DNA of 64,000 nt from assembly GCA_907165135.1 (NCBI GenBank), contig OU015567.1, forward strand, positions 8,499,001-8,563,000, written 5' to 3'. The DNA is from Oikopleura dioica (Eukaryota; Chordata; Appendicularia; Copelata; Oikopleuridae). Shown here piece by piece: positions 1 to 12,099 of this stretch (positions are counted from its first letter, which is position 1; every line of letters begins with the position of its first letter). The notes under the pieces were generated by a model. That model saw only the letters and a list, made by a program, of their open reading frames with translations, was not told the origin of the DNA and did not search any database. A program made the translations under genes and the position numbers.

Positions 1-3000
1 TTTGATTAAGTTGCTGTGTATAATGATTGTTCCCAAGTAAGCTTCTGAATATGTTCTGAAATTTCGATTTCCAATCTCAAGGCATGTCAATCCTGTACTT
101 ATTTCCATAATATATATTTAAAATCTTTTCAAATCAACTGGCGCTTTTCTACTTTATCGCGAGAGGAATTCAGCTTCATACAGTTCTTATCGAATCAGAT
201 ACAGTATAAAAAGCAGGTCATAAGGATAGTCAAAGTTGAAGTGCTGACTTGAGGGGCATCGAGGTCATTCAATATGAAGGGTCGACTTTCAGGAATAAGA
301 TGGAAGCTGACAGTGACCTGGCGTGACTGGGACGACTTCCCAAAGTCCTCCAACAAGGCCGACATTGAAGCATCATCAATACCGTATTGAAAATAGGAAA
401 GAGATCCTATCTGCCACGTGGTGGAAACAGTGCATGTTGTTAACCGATAGACGGAGACGTAGAGAAACAAATAAATTAATAATAAATCAACGAGGAGGAG
501 TATAAACTTGGCGTCGTGTGAATAAACGCGTTGATTTTTTAAAAAAGAAAAGAATGAAGAAATATTTTGTATTTGTTGCTTTGGCTATTTCGAGTTTAAC
601 ACGCACAGATGCGCACAGAACTACGAATAATATGGACATCAGGAGAGGATAGTCGGTAGAGTCCTTGGAGTTTCTTGAAATCAAGGAAGAGTGCTCTGAT
701 TATCCAAAATAAGAGGAAGTTTCATGCAAGAATTAGGCAGTGATTCCAAAACATTTGAACCCGATTCAAGTGAGAAACAAGCAAAATAAGCATTCAATCA
801 TGTATTCAATCTACTAGATATTATGGACATGGTCAGCCGTATTTTGTCATTTGATAACCCAGATTTGGAATCCTCAAAAAGGCCTCGATCCTTCAGATTC
901 GAACGATAATGCAACTCCTGTATCTGATCCCCTCTCACTTTTCAATGTTCTTCTTGGTTCCAAATACATGTGACAATCGTTTTTTCCTGAGCAATAAATA
1001 CTTCGCTGTTTCCGGATTGATGCATCTTTGCCTTCTTTTTTCAGAAAAGTGGCGAGAAAGTGTTTGGTTTTGAAACCAAGTCCCTAATTTGCGCTAATAG
1101 TCCTCAATTTGCAGAACCGTCAGAACTCTGTTCTGGTCGATTAGGCGGCGAGTGTCGGTAAGCGCTCACTTCTAGGCTAGAATAACAGACCGATTTGGCA
1201 CACACTGCAGCGGTGCATTTGTTGGAGTGTTCAGGCAAGATAAACATCAGTGCACCGCTAATTTGCTTTTGATATTAACACTGGCGCTTGAAGCCGTTCT
1301 GAGATTCACGCTGGGAAAGATGGATCATTAATCCCTTTGATATACATTCAATACATAAAATTATGTTTACTCATCTCTCTTTGCATGTGGCCTGCAGAAA
1401 GTCATCTTGTTCGATTTTGAAAATCGCCCTGTTTTCGCAACTTTAATCCAATTCAGCCGCACATGAGCTGTAATACGGCTCAGAAGGAGTATGAATCCTG
1501 TTGTCCCTAATTTCAAATTTGCGATGGCTCAAAATTACCACGGTTGAGTCTTTTCTCGCTCTGACGATTATTTCGTTAGTGTTTTGGATTAGCCCCCGTT
1601 ACCCGTCATTATGGCGATTTAGCTCATTAGGCACCCAGGGAAGTTATTTCTATTCGAGCAAAGTGTGAGGGGAGCGCGATTAGTCTCCTGCTGCTTGGCG
1701 ACAATACAGAATTAATATCACGTGGAACATACTTTTTGACATGGAACTTTTTCCAATTTCATAGTTTGAGTTGGTTTTAAGGGTGTTCTTAGCTTTTTTT
1801 CATAAAAAAGTCTAAAATAAATCCCGGTTTTTGAATCATGAATTCTACGGACCAAAAATTAGGGTTCATGTTGAGTTTTAAAAGTTCAGTTTTTTTGGAA
1901 TATGCGATGCTCATTTCTATCGAAACCGCCAGGTAGTTTCAGGTGGTAAAGAGGAAGTGTTTAGCAGCTGGGCGGGTGTTTAACATTGTCCACAACTCGA
2001 CTAGTCTATTATATCTTCCTTTACAAAGGCGGCGTCGAGTATCTGGATAATAGTTGAGGCGTTTCCGATTTGGATTAAGATTTTCGCAGAGCCCTGTGTA
2101 GTTGGCAGCCCTTGCGCTCAGCCACTTCCGCCAGTAAGGGTCCAAAACCATTTGGCTAAATTCGAAAGACTCCTTTTGTCCACAGCTGAAACGTTTTTGT
2201 TGGCGACTTCCGATGATTACTTTTTCATTTGAAAATGGTGCTAGTTGATGTCATTTTCTCATCGTTAACTTTTGTGACGAAGATGTTTGGTTTGTGTATT
2301 TGTGTCTGTATAAAATGAACATCTTAACCCATCTAGTATGACTGTATATCTTTGACTATCGCACACTTATAATTTCATGGAGCTGACCATGAATTCAATA
2401 AAATCCCCCGTGGATTTGATTTTCTTTGTATATTTTCGCCGGGTCAAGGGGTTCTCAAAGGGCCATTCTGTAAAGCTACTGTAGCAGGTTCGATCGTTGA
2501 ACATGTATTGTTCGGAAAAGCGGTTGACGAATCGAAGATGACAGGAGCTGTCGGAATGAGTTAGCCATTGTACAAGTTAGCATTGTTAGTTATAGCTGGA
2601 ACCAATGGCCGATTTTATGCACGAAATACTAAATAACTTTCAATCACTTCACCTGGCTAAGTTTGGCATTGTACGGCCTCGCAGGGTGCTAATCGTAGAA
2701 AATAACAGAAAAGAAAAGAACCTCCTTGAATAGCCCAGTTGAAAACAAATCCGCTAAAGGAGACACACTGACACTTTTCGAATTACTAATTGGACTACTG
2801 TATTATCAAGTACTGTGTTGATAAATGGCCCTGAGAAAAAGAAGCGAGCAAGTTAGATAAACTCACTTCCGCTCAGCAAGCTTCAAAGGATTACCGGAAC
2901 ATGCATCATTTGTCAAGAGGAGTGAAAAATTAGGGCTCACTGGGAATTAGGAATTGTGAAAAATTAGCAAAAAATGCAGCGCTAGAATCAGATAAGGCGG

Positions 3001-3756
3001 CACTCTTCCCACAGCTTAGCTCGGGAACAGTGAAAGCGGCCGACCATAAATCCGTTTTGTTTACTGCAAGTGCAATTTTATGGGACTTTACATAACTACT
3101 TTTTTTTGCCTTTGAGATTTGTATTTGAAAACAAATTGAGAATGAAGTTTTTTATCAGGCTTATCAATAATTGCCTATTATCATGTAAGACTCAAATGAA
3201 AGCTATTAAGAGTAAAAAATTATTGAATAAATATTAATTTTCAAATTGTCGATTTTCATAATTTTGGTTCCTGTAACTCACGATTCGCGAAAAATTTATT
3301 TCGAGGAAGAAAAATGGCCAGGTGATTTGAGTATCGACCTTCCTTCCCACTGAGCGCATGGCGAAATTCGCGTGTAACTGTAATGGCAGGTGCAGCTGGA
3401 TCAATCTCTGGCTGCGAATTCCGAAAATTAGCAGCTATCTTATGAAATCGGAATTCCACTCAATGCAACGTCGTACATGGCGATTTTTGAAATACTGTTT
3501 CTCGTGAACTACGTCTCTCTCCTCTTCCTTGGCGATATGGATAATCGTGTCGATCGCGTCCTGAATTCAGAGACACTGGCGATTTTGGTTTCAAAATTAG
3601 CAGATCAATCCGGTGACACACCGCAAAAGTGCTCTTATCAAAGCCGGAAGAGACGTCACAGTTATAGCCGCTATACTTTTGCACATCTCGTCGTTTGCGG
3701 CCTCCTTGGAATTTTCAAGGCGAGATAGTTGCATGAACACTTCGCAAAATTTTCAG
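1..3756. other. Intergenic stretch, no convincing gene
   Basis: No exon chain with good splice signals and no recognisable domain was found on either strand. The best open stretch is on the minus strand at 195-470 (91 codons). It has reasonable codon use but no partner exons and no motif I recognise, so it could be a terminal exon of a gene lying to the left or chance. Short inverted words such as AGCGGTGCA near 1210 and 1250 occur but do not form a clear element. Confidence 0.5.
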
Positions 3757-3760
3757 TTAA

Positions 3761-4216
3761 CGCCGAAACGCAGGGCGACCAATTAATTGGTACAAGGCCG
3801 TTTAATACCTCATAACTCAACTTTTACTTTACGCTAGAAAAAAATGAACCCCCACTTATGGAGCTCCTTTTTATCGAGGAATTCGATTCCAGCGTCAAAA
3901 AAAAATTTTTTTGAAAATTTTTGATTTTAGCTATTGAACGAAGTTTTGAACTCGGATATTTTTATATTCTTTCAACAATAGATCGCCATTACGTCGTTAT
4001 TCGACACATTTGGAAATTCGCATATTTACTCATATTTATGTTTTAATATGGGTAAAATATGGGGATGAAATTGAAGCTAAGCGTCTGAGAATTATTTATC
4101 TCTATCATTTATTCAGTAAATTTGACAGTTTCATTGTTAAAAAGGGGTAAAAGGGGCATACCAATTAATTGGTACGATCTGCGTTCAACCTTGAAAAAAT
4201 TTTATGCGTTCCGGCG
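3761..4216. mobile_element. MITE flanked by TTAA (piggyBac-like)
   Basis: The 456-bp segment begins CGCCGAAACGCA and ends TGCGTTCCGGCG, an imperfect terminal inverted repeat. It is flanked on both sides by TTAA (3757-3760 and 4217-4220). TTAA target duplications are the hallmark of piggyBac-type transposition, so a non-autonomous piggyBac-like MITE is the best reading. A second internal inverted motif, ACCAATTAATTGGTAC, occurs near each end (about 3780 and 4162). There is no coding capacity. The superfamily call is inferred from the TTAA and the TIR alone. Confidence 0.6.
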
Positions 4217-4718
4217 TTAAATACTCATTTAGGGGTCTCAAGTTTTACTAGGTTATCAATTTACATTTTGAAAAGAAGTTTCTACGATTTTGAATAAAGA
4301 ATATTTCGTTTTATCCTCACCAAGCAGCTTGATAAAGAATTTCTCAAAAACATCAAGAGTTTTTTAAGAAATCATCATCTCCCTTGAGAGCCATTATAGC
4401 AATTCTTCCGCTACCCCTGCTGGCCCATTCATTGTCATCGCCGTCTGATCCGCCGATGCTCGTCCTTTTCGAGTTTTGTTTCCGGCTTTCGTCTTTCAAG
4501 TTACACGAAGACCGATGCTGCTGACCTTGAGAAATATATTTGGTAAACAATTAAATCGTTTGTGATGTGGAGCAGTGCCCATTGAGCTAGGAACAGGGCG
4601 GAAAATCGCTCCGCGCAGCTGACAAGCCTGAATCTTCACTCATCTTCTCGCCATTGGCGCTAGAGCGGCTCCAGTTCCGAACAGCGCCGCCACCGGCTCG
4701 TTTAGTCTTCCGGAGCTT

Positions 4719-4724
4719 TATAAG
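4719..4724 (+). promoter_or_regulatory. Possible TATA box of the Six3/6 gene
   Basis: TATAAG lies about 120 bp upstream of the Six3/6 start codon in otherwise GC-richer sequence, leaving room for a short 5' UTR. The call rests on position and sequence only. Confidence 0.3.
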
Positions 4725-4841
4725 TCCCCTCTTCATCGATAATAGCATCATTATAATTCGAAATAACTCAGAGCAAAACGCAAAAATACTCAAAACAAAA
4801 CTTTTTGAAAACCAGAAAAACAGAAACAGAAACCAACAAAA

Positions 4842-5895
4842 ATGTTCAGTCTTTTCAACTCTGCCGCAGCTTTGACTGCAGCGGCTGCTGCTCCAGCTAT
4901 GCCTTCTCTTTTCCCTTTTTCGCCAACTTCGGTAGCTCAGCTTTGCACCGTCCTCGAAGAAACTGGCGACTACGACAGATTGGCTCGATTTCTCTGGAGT
5001 CTTCCCGCTCTTCCACCAATTTTAGACGCCCTTGCTAACGATGAAATTCTCCTCAGAGCTCGAGCAGTTGTTGCTTATCATCAGGTAATTACAAGCTCAT
5101 GAAAAACTTTTTTTCTAAGAGAACATCTTTAGGGAAACTTTCGCGAACTCTACCGCATCGTCGAGTCCAAACGATTCTCAAAAGCTCACCACAGTAAACT
5201 CCAAGAACTCTGGCTCGAAGCCCACTATGGCGAAGCAGAAGCAACTCGAGGTCGATCTTTGGGCCCAGTCGACAAATACCGAATCCGCAAAAAGTACCCA
5301 CTTCCTCGAACGATCTGGGATGGCGAGCAGAAATCGCACTGCTTCAAGGAGCGCACAAGAACTCTTCTCCGCGAAAGTTACATCAAGGATCCCTACCCAA
5401 ATCCAACCAAAAAGAGAGAACTTGCCGAACAGACAAATCTGACTCCGACTCAAGTTGGCAACTGGTTCAAGAATCGACGACAGCGGGATCGAGCAGCCGC
5501 AGCTAAATCTCGGTAAGCAATGTTATGATACCATTTTCGGGAATAACTGATAAAAAAGACAAAGATTTTCTTTAAAACTTCTTAGCCGTTTCAATTTCTC
5601 TAATCGATATTTTAGACTTCCTCTTGACGCCTCTCCAGACTCCGGCACCGCTGGTTCCGTGATCGAAATCCCCTCCTTCCCACCATCTTCACCCGTTTCT
5701 TCGACGCTTTCTATCACTCCCGAGAAGAAATTCAAGCTCTTCACTCCCTACGATCTCACTCCAAACGACTCCTGCGGCACTGCTGCTTCCAACCCTTCAG
5801 TGACAAGTGAGGAGGAAATTGACTTCGAGGAAGACGAAGATGACGAGCTCGACATCATTGTCGACGAAAAAGACGACGAGAACTTGCAGATCTAA
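4842..5895 (+). CDS. six3/6: Six3/Six6-class homeobox transcription factor
   Basis: Three exons, 4842-5084, 5133-5512 and 5616-5895, with canonical GT-AG introns of 48 and 103 bp, give 300 residues. After a short Ala-rich N-terminus comes a SIX domain (about residues 25-140, including [20 protein letters not shown]), then a Six-type homeodomain (about 145-205) ending in helix 3 [18 protein letters not shown]. The run [20 protein letters not shown] and the missing Arg in the homeodomain N-terminal arm place it in the Six3/6 (optix) class rather than Six1/2 or Six4/5. The C-terminus is Ser/Pro-rich and ends in an acidic tail. Family knowledge: Six3/6 proteins act in the nucleus in anterior neural and eye development, often as Groucho-dependent repressors. 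The long non-coding flanks fit a developmentally regulated gene. The ATG is preceded by CAACAAAA and a possible TATA box at 4719. Confidence 0.93.
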
Positions 5896-6130
5896 ATAAC
5901 GAATCTGAAATTATTCTTCTATTTGTAAAACCTTTCTTCATTTTTGTACATCTTCAACCCATTCATCCTGTTTTCATAATACAGTCAAATTCTGCATGAA
6001 AAATAACTTGTGTTAGATTTGAAATTTCGAAATATAAACTACGAATCTACAGTAAGATCAAGCAACTATTCAAATATGCTCCACTTGTCGTAACAAAAAA
6101 CATCTGAAGAGGAACCCCGCGGAGAATACC

Positions 6131-6460
6131 TAGGGCCCACACGCAAAGAAAAAATCGGTGACCGCATGGTTCTATGTAAAAACCACCAATATGAAAAATG
6201 TAGCTCTTAAAATTCTGGTCAAGAAAAGATAAAAAAAACTGGAACGCGTAATTGAAAAATCTAGAGAAAAACGCGAAAAACGGACTTCCATATATGGTAA
6301 TGAAATTTGATCGCATGCCCCTAGGCTACCAAAAATTTTTTTGAGGGTAGATTTTTATGCGCATATTACGATGAGCAAATAAAAACTGGAACGCGTAATT
6401 ATAAATTTCGAGATATTCGCCTCTAAAGCCGAAAATTGGCCTCTTTGCGTGTGGACCCTA
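6131..6460. mobile_element. hAT-like MITE
   Basis: This 330-bp element starts TAGGGCCCACACGCAAAG and ends with the near reverse complement CTTTGCGTGTGGACCCTA. It is flanked by an exact 8-bp duplication AGAATACC (6123-6130 and 6461-6468). TAGGG/CCCTA termini with 8-bp target duplications are typical of the hAT superfamily. An internal direct repeat around ACTGGAACGCGTAATT occurs at about 6238 and 6385. No ORF of transposase type is present, so it is non-autonomous. Confidence 0.7.
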
Positions 6461-6819
6461 AGAATACCCTTCTTGGCACCTTCACTCGCACTTATCCGCT
6501 TTCATTTTTCGATGATTACTTATGTTGAAGAGTTTTTTTCAGTAAAAATCAATGAGTTTGTGTCAGGCGGGCGCTTCAACTCGGACAGATGAGTCTTCCT
6601 TGATTTCAAGGCTGAGAAATAATATATTTCATACATCTTTTTCGTTGTCGAATTGCCTCCTGTTTTTCAAAATTCATGACCGGTCTCTTTTTTGTGAATT
6701 TAGATTAATCGCGTTATGAGAATCATTTTGATGAAACACAAGAATAAATCTTAATTAGCTTGCGTGAAGATCGCATTTTCAGACTTTTCAATGTCATCAA
6801 AAGTAAACTAATAACGGCG

Positions 6820-6850
6820 TAACCCTAACCCTAACGGTTAGGGCCTAACC
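6820..6850. repeat. Short telomere-like repeat with inverted copy
   Basis: TAACCCTAACCCTAAC is followed directly by GGTTAGGGCCTAACC. The unit matches the animal telomere repeat TTAGGG. It is too short to be a functional telomere; it could be a repaired break or a transposon end. A second short run, GGTTAGGGTTAGGG, lies near 44238. Confidence 0.5.
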
Positions 6851-8852
6851 CCTTATTTGTCAACTTTTGTGAGCATTACATTTTTTTTTTATTTTGGAAT
6901 TTTCGCTTTATTTGAAAGATCTTCCGATAGGAAAGCAGATCATCTTCCTTGTTAGAATCTGGTTGAGCCTTTGCAACCAAATGAACCGTTTTTTCGTGTT
7001 TTTGCTCCCGTGAAAGTGAAGGCCAACGAAATGACCTCAATCCGACTAGACAGTGTTTCGAGAGACTTGTCGGAGACTTGTTATGCATTTGCACTTTCAC
7101 TTTAGTGGAATTTCTTGGTCCGGCGTTCTTAATAGTGCGCACTTTCTCCTTTACCGTATAGAGTCTATACGGTATAGTGTAAAGCACGGTTTTCAGTCAC
7201 CATAATCAGAGATGAAAAAATAACTTTCCATGGATTTCAGTGGATCTTAAACACTAGTCAGCCAAGGTAAAAGAAAAATGTATTTTTATAGTCCTTCCAC
7301 CTATCCTACTCTAGTTGGTTTTCCTTACAATGCTTAACAATATTAATTGACAATTATAGTAGTACGTTGTAAGAACTTTGTTGTTAAAACGTGCGATAAG
7401 GAAGTCAACACATTGAATCCGCCTAGTCAATGTTTTGAAAAACTTGAACGGGGCTTGTTATGCAAAGTGGAATTTCATGTTGCGGGATTCTCAGCAGCCT
7501 GTCTCCTTTCCTAAGTTCTTTTTCGTGAGCACTATTGACCATAAGAAATGTGACGGGAATCCGTAAGCTTCCTTCAAAAGTCACCAGAAAAGTATTGAAA
7601 AAATTGCACTCTTATTAATTTTTCAAAATTATTTGAGTCATTAAAACGATGTTTTTGGTAATTATCACTTAATTTCCGTTTAAATTTGTACCTCAACTTT
7701 GCCAGAGTAGCTTGAATATTCTAACTCTTGAATTTTGAGCCTAAATAAAATACTGTGGTGATAACAAAGGTCGCACGTTGTTGAACAAGCATCCTTTCAT
7801 GGATTCACGGGGAAGTTTCCAACAAGGATATTGGCTTAGGTAATTCAATAATTAAAATTGCTTGATTTGCGAAATTTCCTTCAGTTGATCCGTAAATATT
7901 TTGAAACTCTAACGATAGGTCAGAACTCTACCATTTCTGCCAGAAGGATTCTAGTAAACGTGAATACTAACGTTTTTTAAATAAATAGTTTAATGTCTGA
8001 CAATTAGATTCCGCGGAATTGAAACCGCGTTCACATGACAAGTACGCAAGTCTGCAAAATCCACTGTTGGCACTTGGCTTCATGTTTGGTATCGTGACGA
8101 GCGTACGCGTAATTATAATTGGTCACAATTATAGAACCGATCAAGTTTTTAGGAAAACACGCACCTGGGCGCAAGGTAGGTAATTTTATAATTGTCAATT
8201 ATCAATTAACAATTGTGGACTCATCCGATTACGAACCCGGTTAAAAATTATCTGGATCGACAGAGATAGCACACGCCATGGCCCATGGGGCTTGATCTTT
8301 TGTCCCTTTTCATATTTTTTTTATTTTATATTTGTTTTAATTTATGTTGAATGGGAAAATTGACGTCCGGGAATATTACCAACTACAGTTATTGTATCAG
8401 GGTCTCCTTATCTCGTCACAAATAGACACAGCCTGTAGCTACTTATACCGACACATCAAGCTGAACTATTCGTGAACTCCAAGACAGAAAAGTCCGATTA
8501 TGAATTGATTGCAGAAGAGGTTGTCCGGCTGGTTTTAGGTTGACACTTATTGAACCATTTCGTCATTATTTTCGTAGGAATCAAAGCGCCGTAGGAATCA
8601 AATGAATCCCTCCTTGTATAGGAATCTACGAGCGCTGTGATTTTCTGGTCCGTATACGGTAAACGTTCCAACTTTAAATTAAATGGAATTAGAATTATCG
8701 ATTATTGCAAACGATTTTAGAATATTCAAAAATTTATTTCGACATTGAAGATCGAGTTGTATGTTACTTGTAACAACAAGTAGAAATGGTGGCGCAGTCG
8801 ACGCAACGTCAGTAGTTTGACTTTATAACCGGAGGGCCTAGTTTCTAATGCT

Positions 8853-8858
8853 TATAAA
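8853..8858 (+). promoter_or_regulatory. TATA box of the peroxidase gene
   Basis: TATAAA lies 60 bp upstream of the peroxidase start codon. This spacing is consistent with a transcription start about 30 bp downstream and a 5' UTR of about 35 bp. Confidence 0.45.
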
Positions 8859-8917
8859 CGAGGTGCTTTCAGATATTTATTAGAAGAAAAGAGAGATCGT
8901 TTTTCTTCGTCGTAAAG

Positions 8918-11625
8918 ATGAAACTTCTATCAACGCTTTTAGCTTGTGCTCTTGGTAAGTAAAACTACTCGTACGGCTAAGATATCATTTCCTTACTATG
9001 GGGGTAGATAAAGTAAAAAAAACCGTTTTCGGTCGTTATTTTAATTTTTAGCCGATCGAGGTCACACGGAAGATGAGCTCAACACGATCATCGCTGCCCA
9101 CAGAATGATTCGAAACGGCCCACTTACCGATGCTGTCTCTAGCAGCTTGTCAAGTGTGGAAGCATTCGCTTTAGAATCCGTTGAATCTTTTGGCAGTCAA
9201 CGATCCTTTTCTGACGCCGAAAAGATCGTTTCAATGGCGAGAAACATCACCAACCCATCATCCAGCGAACGAGCTGGCTACTCCGATGCTGACGATGAGT
9301 GCGATTCAGAATACCCCTTCATCGATGGACGATGCAATCATCCTTCTGGAAACGGACAGCCGCTACAAACTTACGCTCGTCTGCTGCCAGCCTCTTACTG
9401 CGATGGATATGGCTCCCCAAGATGCTCTTCCGATGGACAGCCTTTGCCAAACCCACGCGAAGTCTCCGTCTATCTTCGCAGCAAATTCGACCCCGCTGAC
9501 CGACCGAACAAGAAAACCAGTCATTTTCTGAACGTCGCGGGCCAGTTCATCACACATACAGTCCTCAAGACTCCAGATCGTAAATCGATCGCGACTTGTG
9601 GCTGCGAAGAAAATAAACATTGCCTCAACTGGTCGACAGAGAATGATGCTGTTTTCGCGGAGACCGAGTGCAATTTCATCACGCGATCGTCAGTTTCCCT
9701 CGGAAACTATGATGGAAATCTCGTTTTGGAGCAGGTCAATCAGCTGACTGGAACATTTCAAGGTAAGAAGATATTTAACAAAAGGAACCAACAAGTAAAT
9801 CTTTAGCCGGCGTCATTTACGGTTTTTCCGAGCACCATTTGAACGCCCTTCGTCTCCCGGGAACTCCCTTCATCGATGGAAACGACATGACGATCGGCGG
9901 CGATGTGCTCCCAAGAACAAAAACAATCAACGCCCGCGACAGCTCCTTCATGAATGTAACAACTCCCTTCGAGTTGAATCCGGGACTCAACGAACGCGGC
10001 TACCCGTCTTTCGTCTCTGGTGACCCTAGAGCTTTTGAAAATGCTTTTCTCGGCAGCTTCCACGTTCTTTTCCACAGGACTGGTTGATTTTTTGCTAAGA
10101 ATGTTTCGTAAATTATTTCAGCGAGCGTCATGACATGTTTCAATACTAAACTTTCATATATTTTCGCTCCATAGTGCACACGTTGTTGACCAAAAACATC
10201 ATCAATTTTTATGGTTGCAAATAACATAAAAATTGAGATGAACACGACTAAGGATAATTATCAAAAACATTCACCAGCCTAGGCAATTTGTACCACAAAC
10301 ATAACCGACATATTTTATTGTTATTACTAAAACACTTAGATCAAGCCAGTTTAAGACTTCACAATGTAGTTGCACAAGAACTTCAAAACGTTTTCCCCAA
10401 CGCTGACAACGAGTACATTTTCAACGAGGCCCGCAAATTCAACATCGCGATTCAGCAAAAGATGCTTTACGAAGAAATGATCCCTGCGCTCTTTGCCGAA
10501 AACTTGGAAAAATTTGATGGAGGATCACTCAAGTCTTCTGATGTTCCGATCTTCCAGTCTGAAGACAGACCGATTGGACCTGTAGTCTTCAATGAGTTTA
10601 CTACGTCTGCTTTCCGAATCGCTCATTCCGAGCAGCCTAATCACGTGGTCTCAGCAGACTCAAACTACAACATCACCCGCCAAGCCGAGCTCAAAGACAA
10701 CTTCTTCGACCCGCATGTGATGATGCTTGACGGACCAGGTGCAATTTGCCGTGGCGCTGCCAAGTTCCAGTCTCTCTCCGCCGGACCATCTTTTGCCGAC
10801 TCGGTTCATCACAACTTGCTGAAGCCACACACAGCTTCGTTCGGAACTGATCTTTTCGCGATCAACATTGCTCGTGGCCGAGATCACGGAATCGAAGGAT
10901 ACAAAGCTTACTTCGACCTTTTCAAGAAAGATCCTGAATGTGCAAAACTCTACCGCGGCTGGGACGGAATGATGCCAAAATGGCGAAGTCTTATCAGAAA
11001 CCAATATCGAGAGCGAGAAGAAGACGTCGATCTCTACGTCGGTCTGCTCATGGAAGAACATCTCCCCGGCGCTGCCACTGGGCCAACTGCTTCGTGCATA
11101 ATGATGAAACAGTTCAAAAACTCGAAAACTGAAGATCGCTGGTTCTACGAAAACGACAATTTCTGGAAGAGTCGCGCCAAGTTCGATCTCGTCAAAAAAA
11201 TCGACGTCGCCACGGTCATGTGTATGACTTTAGAAAACATGGAAAGCGTTCCTGATATGCCATTCATTGCCGAGGGATCCGAAATTCTTGGACGAAAGAG
11301 GCAAATGGTTAAATGCGCGGACTTGCTCAGAAACGTTGACTTCAAAAAATCATACGGACTCGACATCAACAAAAAGGGCGAAGAACTGTTAGACGCCATT
11401 GAAAAAGGGCTCAAAGACGCCGGAGCTAGAAATCCGGACAAGAACGTGAAACAAATCAAAAAGATCATGAAAAGATTCGACTGGATGAGCGAGAATGCCA
11501 ATGTAGTCGGATGCGAGAATCCTGCTGGAGCGGGAATCGGAGCCGGAGACCACTCTTATTTTGACTTCGCTGTTGCAGGAGCTGATAGAAATATTTTCAC
11601 CTTAATTTCTAAGAAATACTTTTAG
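8918..11625 (+). CDS. Secreted animal haem peroxidase
   Basis: Four exons (8918-8954, 9052-9762, 9807-10082, 10340-11625) join in frame across GT-AG introns to give 769 residues. Exon 1 encodes a signal peptide, MKLLSTLLACALA. The body matches the animal haem peroxidase (peroxidasin, thyroid peroxidase, myeloperoxidase) fold: distal segment GQFITH near residue 181, catalytic Arg in GDPRAFEN (about 324), helix LHNVVAQELQNVFPNA, proximal His in FRIAHSEQ (about 437), and INIARGRDHGI further on. The distal His, Arg and proximal His are present. The Asp that normally precedes the distal His and forms a haem ester is Thr here, so haem attachment may differ. No Ig, LRR or transmembrane segment is seen, so it is probably a soluble secreted enzyme. 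A peroxidase in matrix crosslinking or defence is plausible. It converges on the fibronectin gene. Intron 3 (257 bp) is long for this genome. Confidence 0.88.
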
Positions 11626-12099
11626 GAATAATTTCATTTTACACGTCGAAAAATGATTAAAGATTTTTATCCCTCAAAGACTTCGACATTTGCTACTCGA
11701 TTAAAAAATACATTGAATTCACTTTGAAGGGATTCTACGACGATTTTGTCTGCCTCGATAATGCTCCATCTCGAAAGCTGCAAAACTTCTCTCGTCACGT
11801 GAATAAAGCAAACAAGATTTTCAATAGGGCGAAGGGAAAACTTGGTTGCTTCGGAGAACGTCGCTGATTGCATATTTCTGAGCTTCATAATTTGTATTTT
11901 TAATAAATTGAAACTATATCATAAAAGGACTGTCTCTACAATAAGCTGATTTATTTATGAATATGAAAGCATTCAAATCAATAAAACTTATGTACATAAC
12001 AGAGTGGCAGGAAGACGAGGTATCTAAGACTTGACTGAGACTTGTGAGTGAAGACGAGAAAGAGTGGCAGCGTTATTTCGTAACCTTGTAAAGGAGCAT
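11626..12099. other. Short convergent intergenic region
   Basis: This 474-bp gap lies between the peroxidase stop and the fibronectin stop and must hold both 3' UTRs. AATAAA-like words occur on both strands (for example CAATAAAAC near 11978 on plus, and the complement of TTTATT near 11951). No gene is seen. Confidence 0.5.

Larger units (their letters stand above)
5896..8852. other. Long non-coding region between Six3/6 and peroxidase
   Basis: No coding exon is supported here. It contains a hAT-like MITE (6131-6460), a telomere-like motif (6820-6850), a near-perfect 21-bp palindrome ACCGTATAGAGTCTATACGGT minus one base (7153-7173), and clusters of AATTA/TAATT words around 8110-8215 that resemble homeodomain sites. 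In such a compact genome a 3-kb gap beside a Six gene suggests cis-regulatory DNA, but that is inference. Confidence 0.45.

Noticed and set aside
2480-2500. GGTTCGATCG as a tRNA T-arm
   Set aside because: No acceptor stem, D-arm or anticodon arm can be folded around it. No tRNA, rRNA or spliced-leader RNA gene was recognised in the window.
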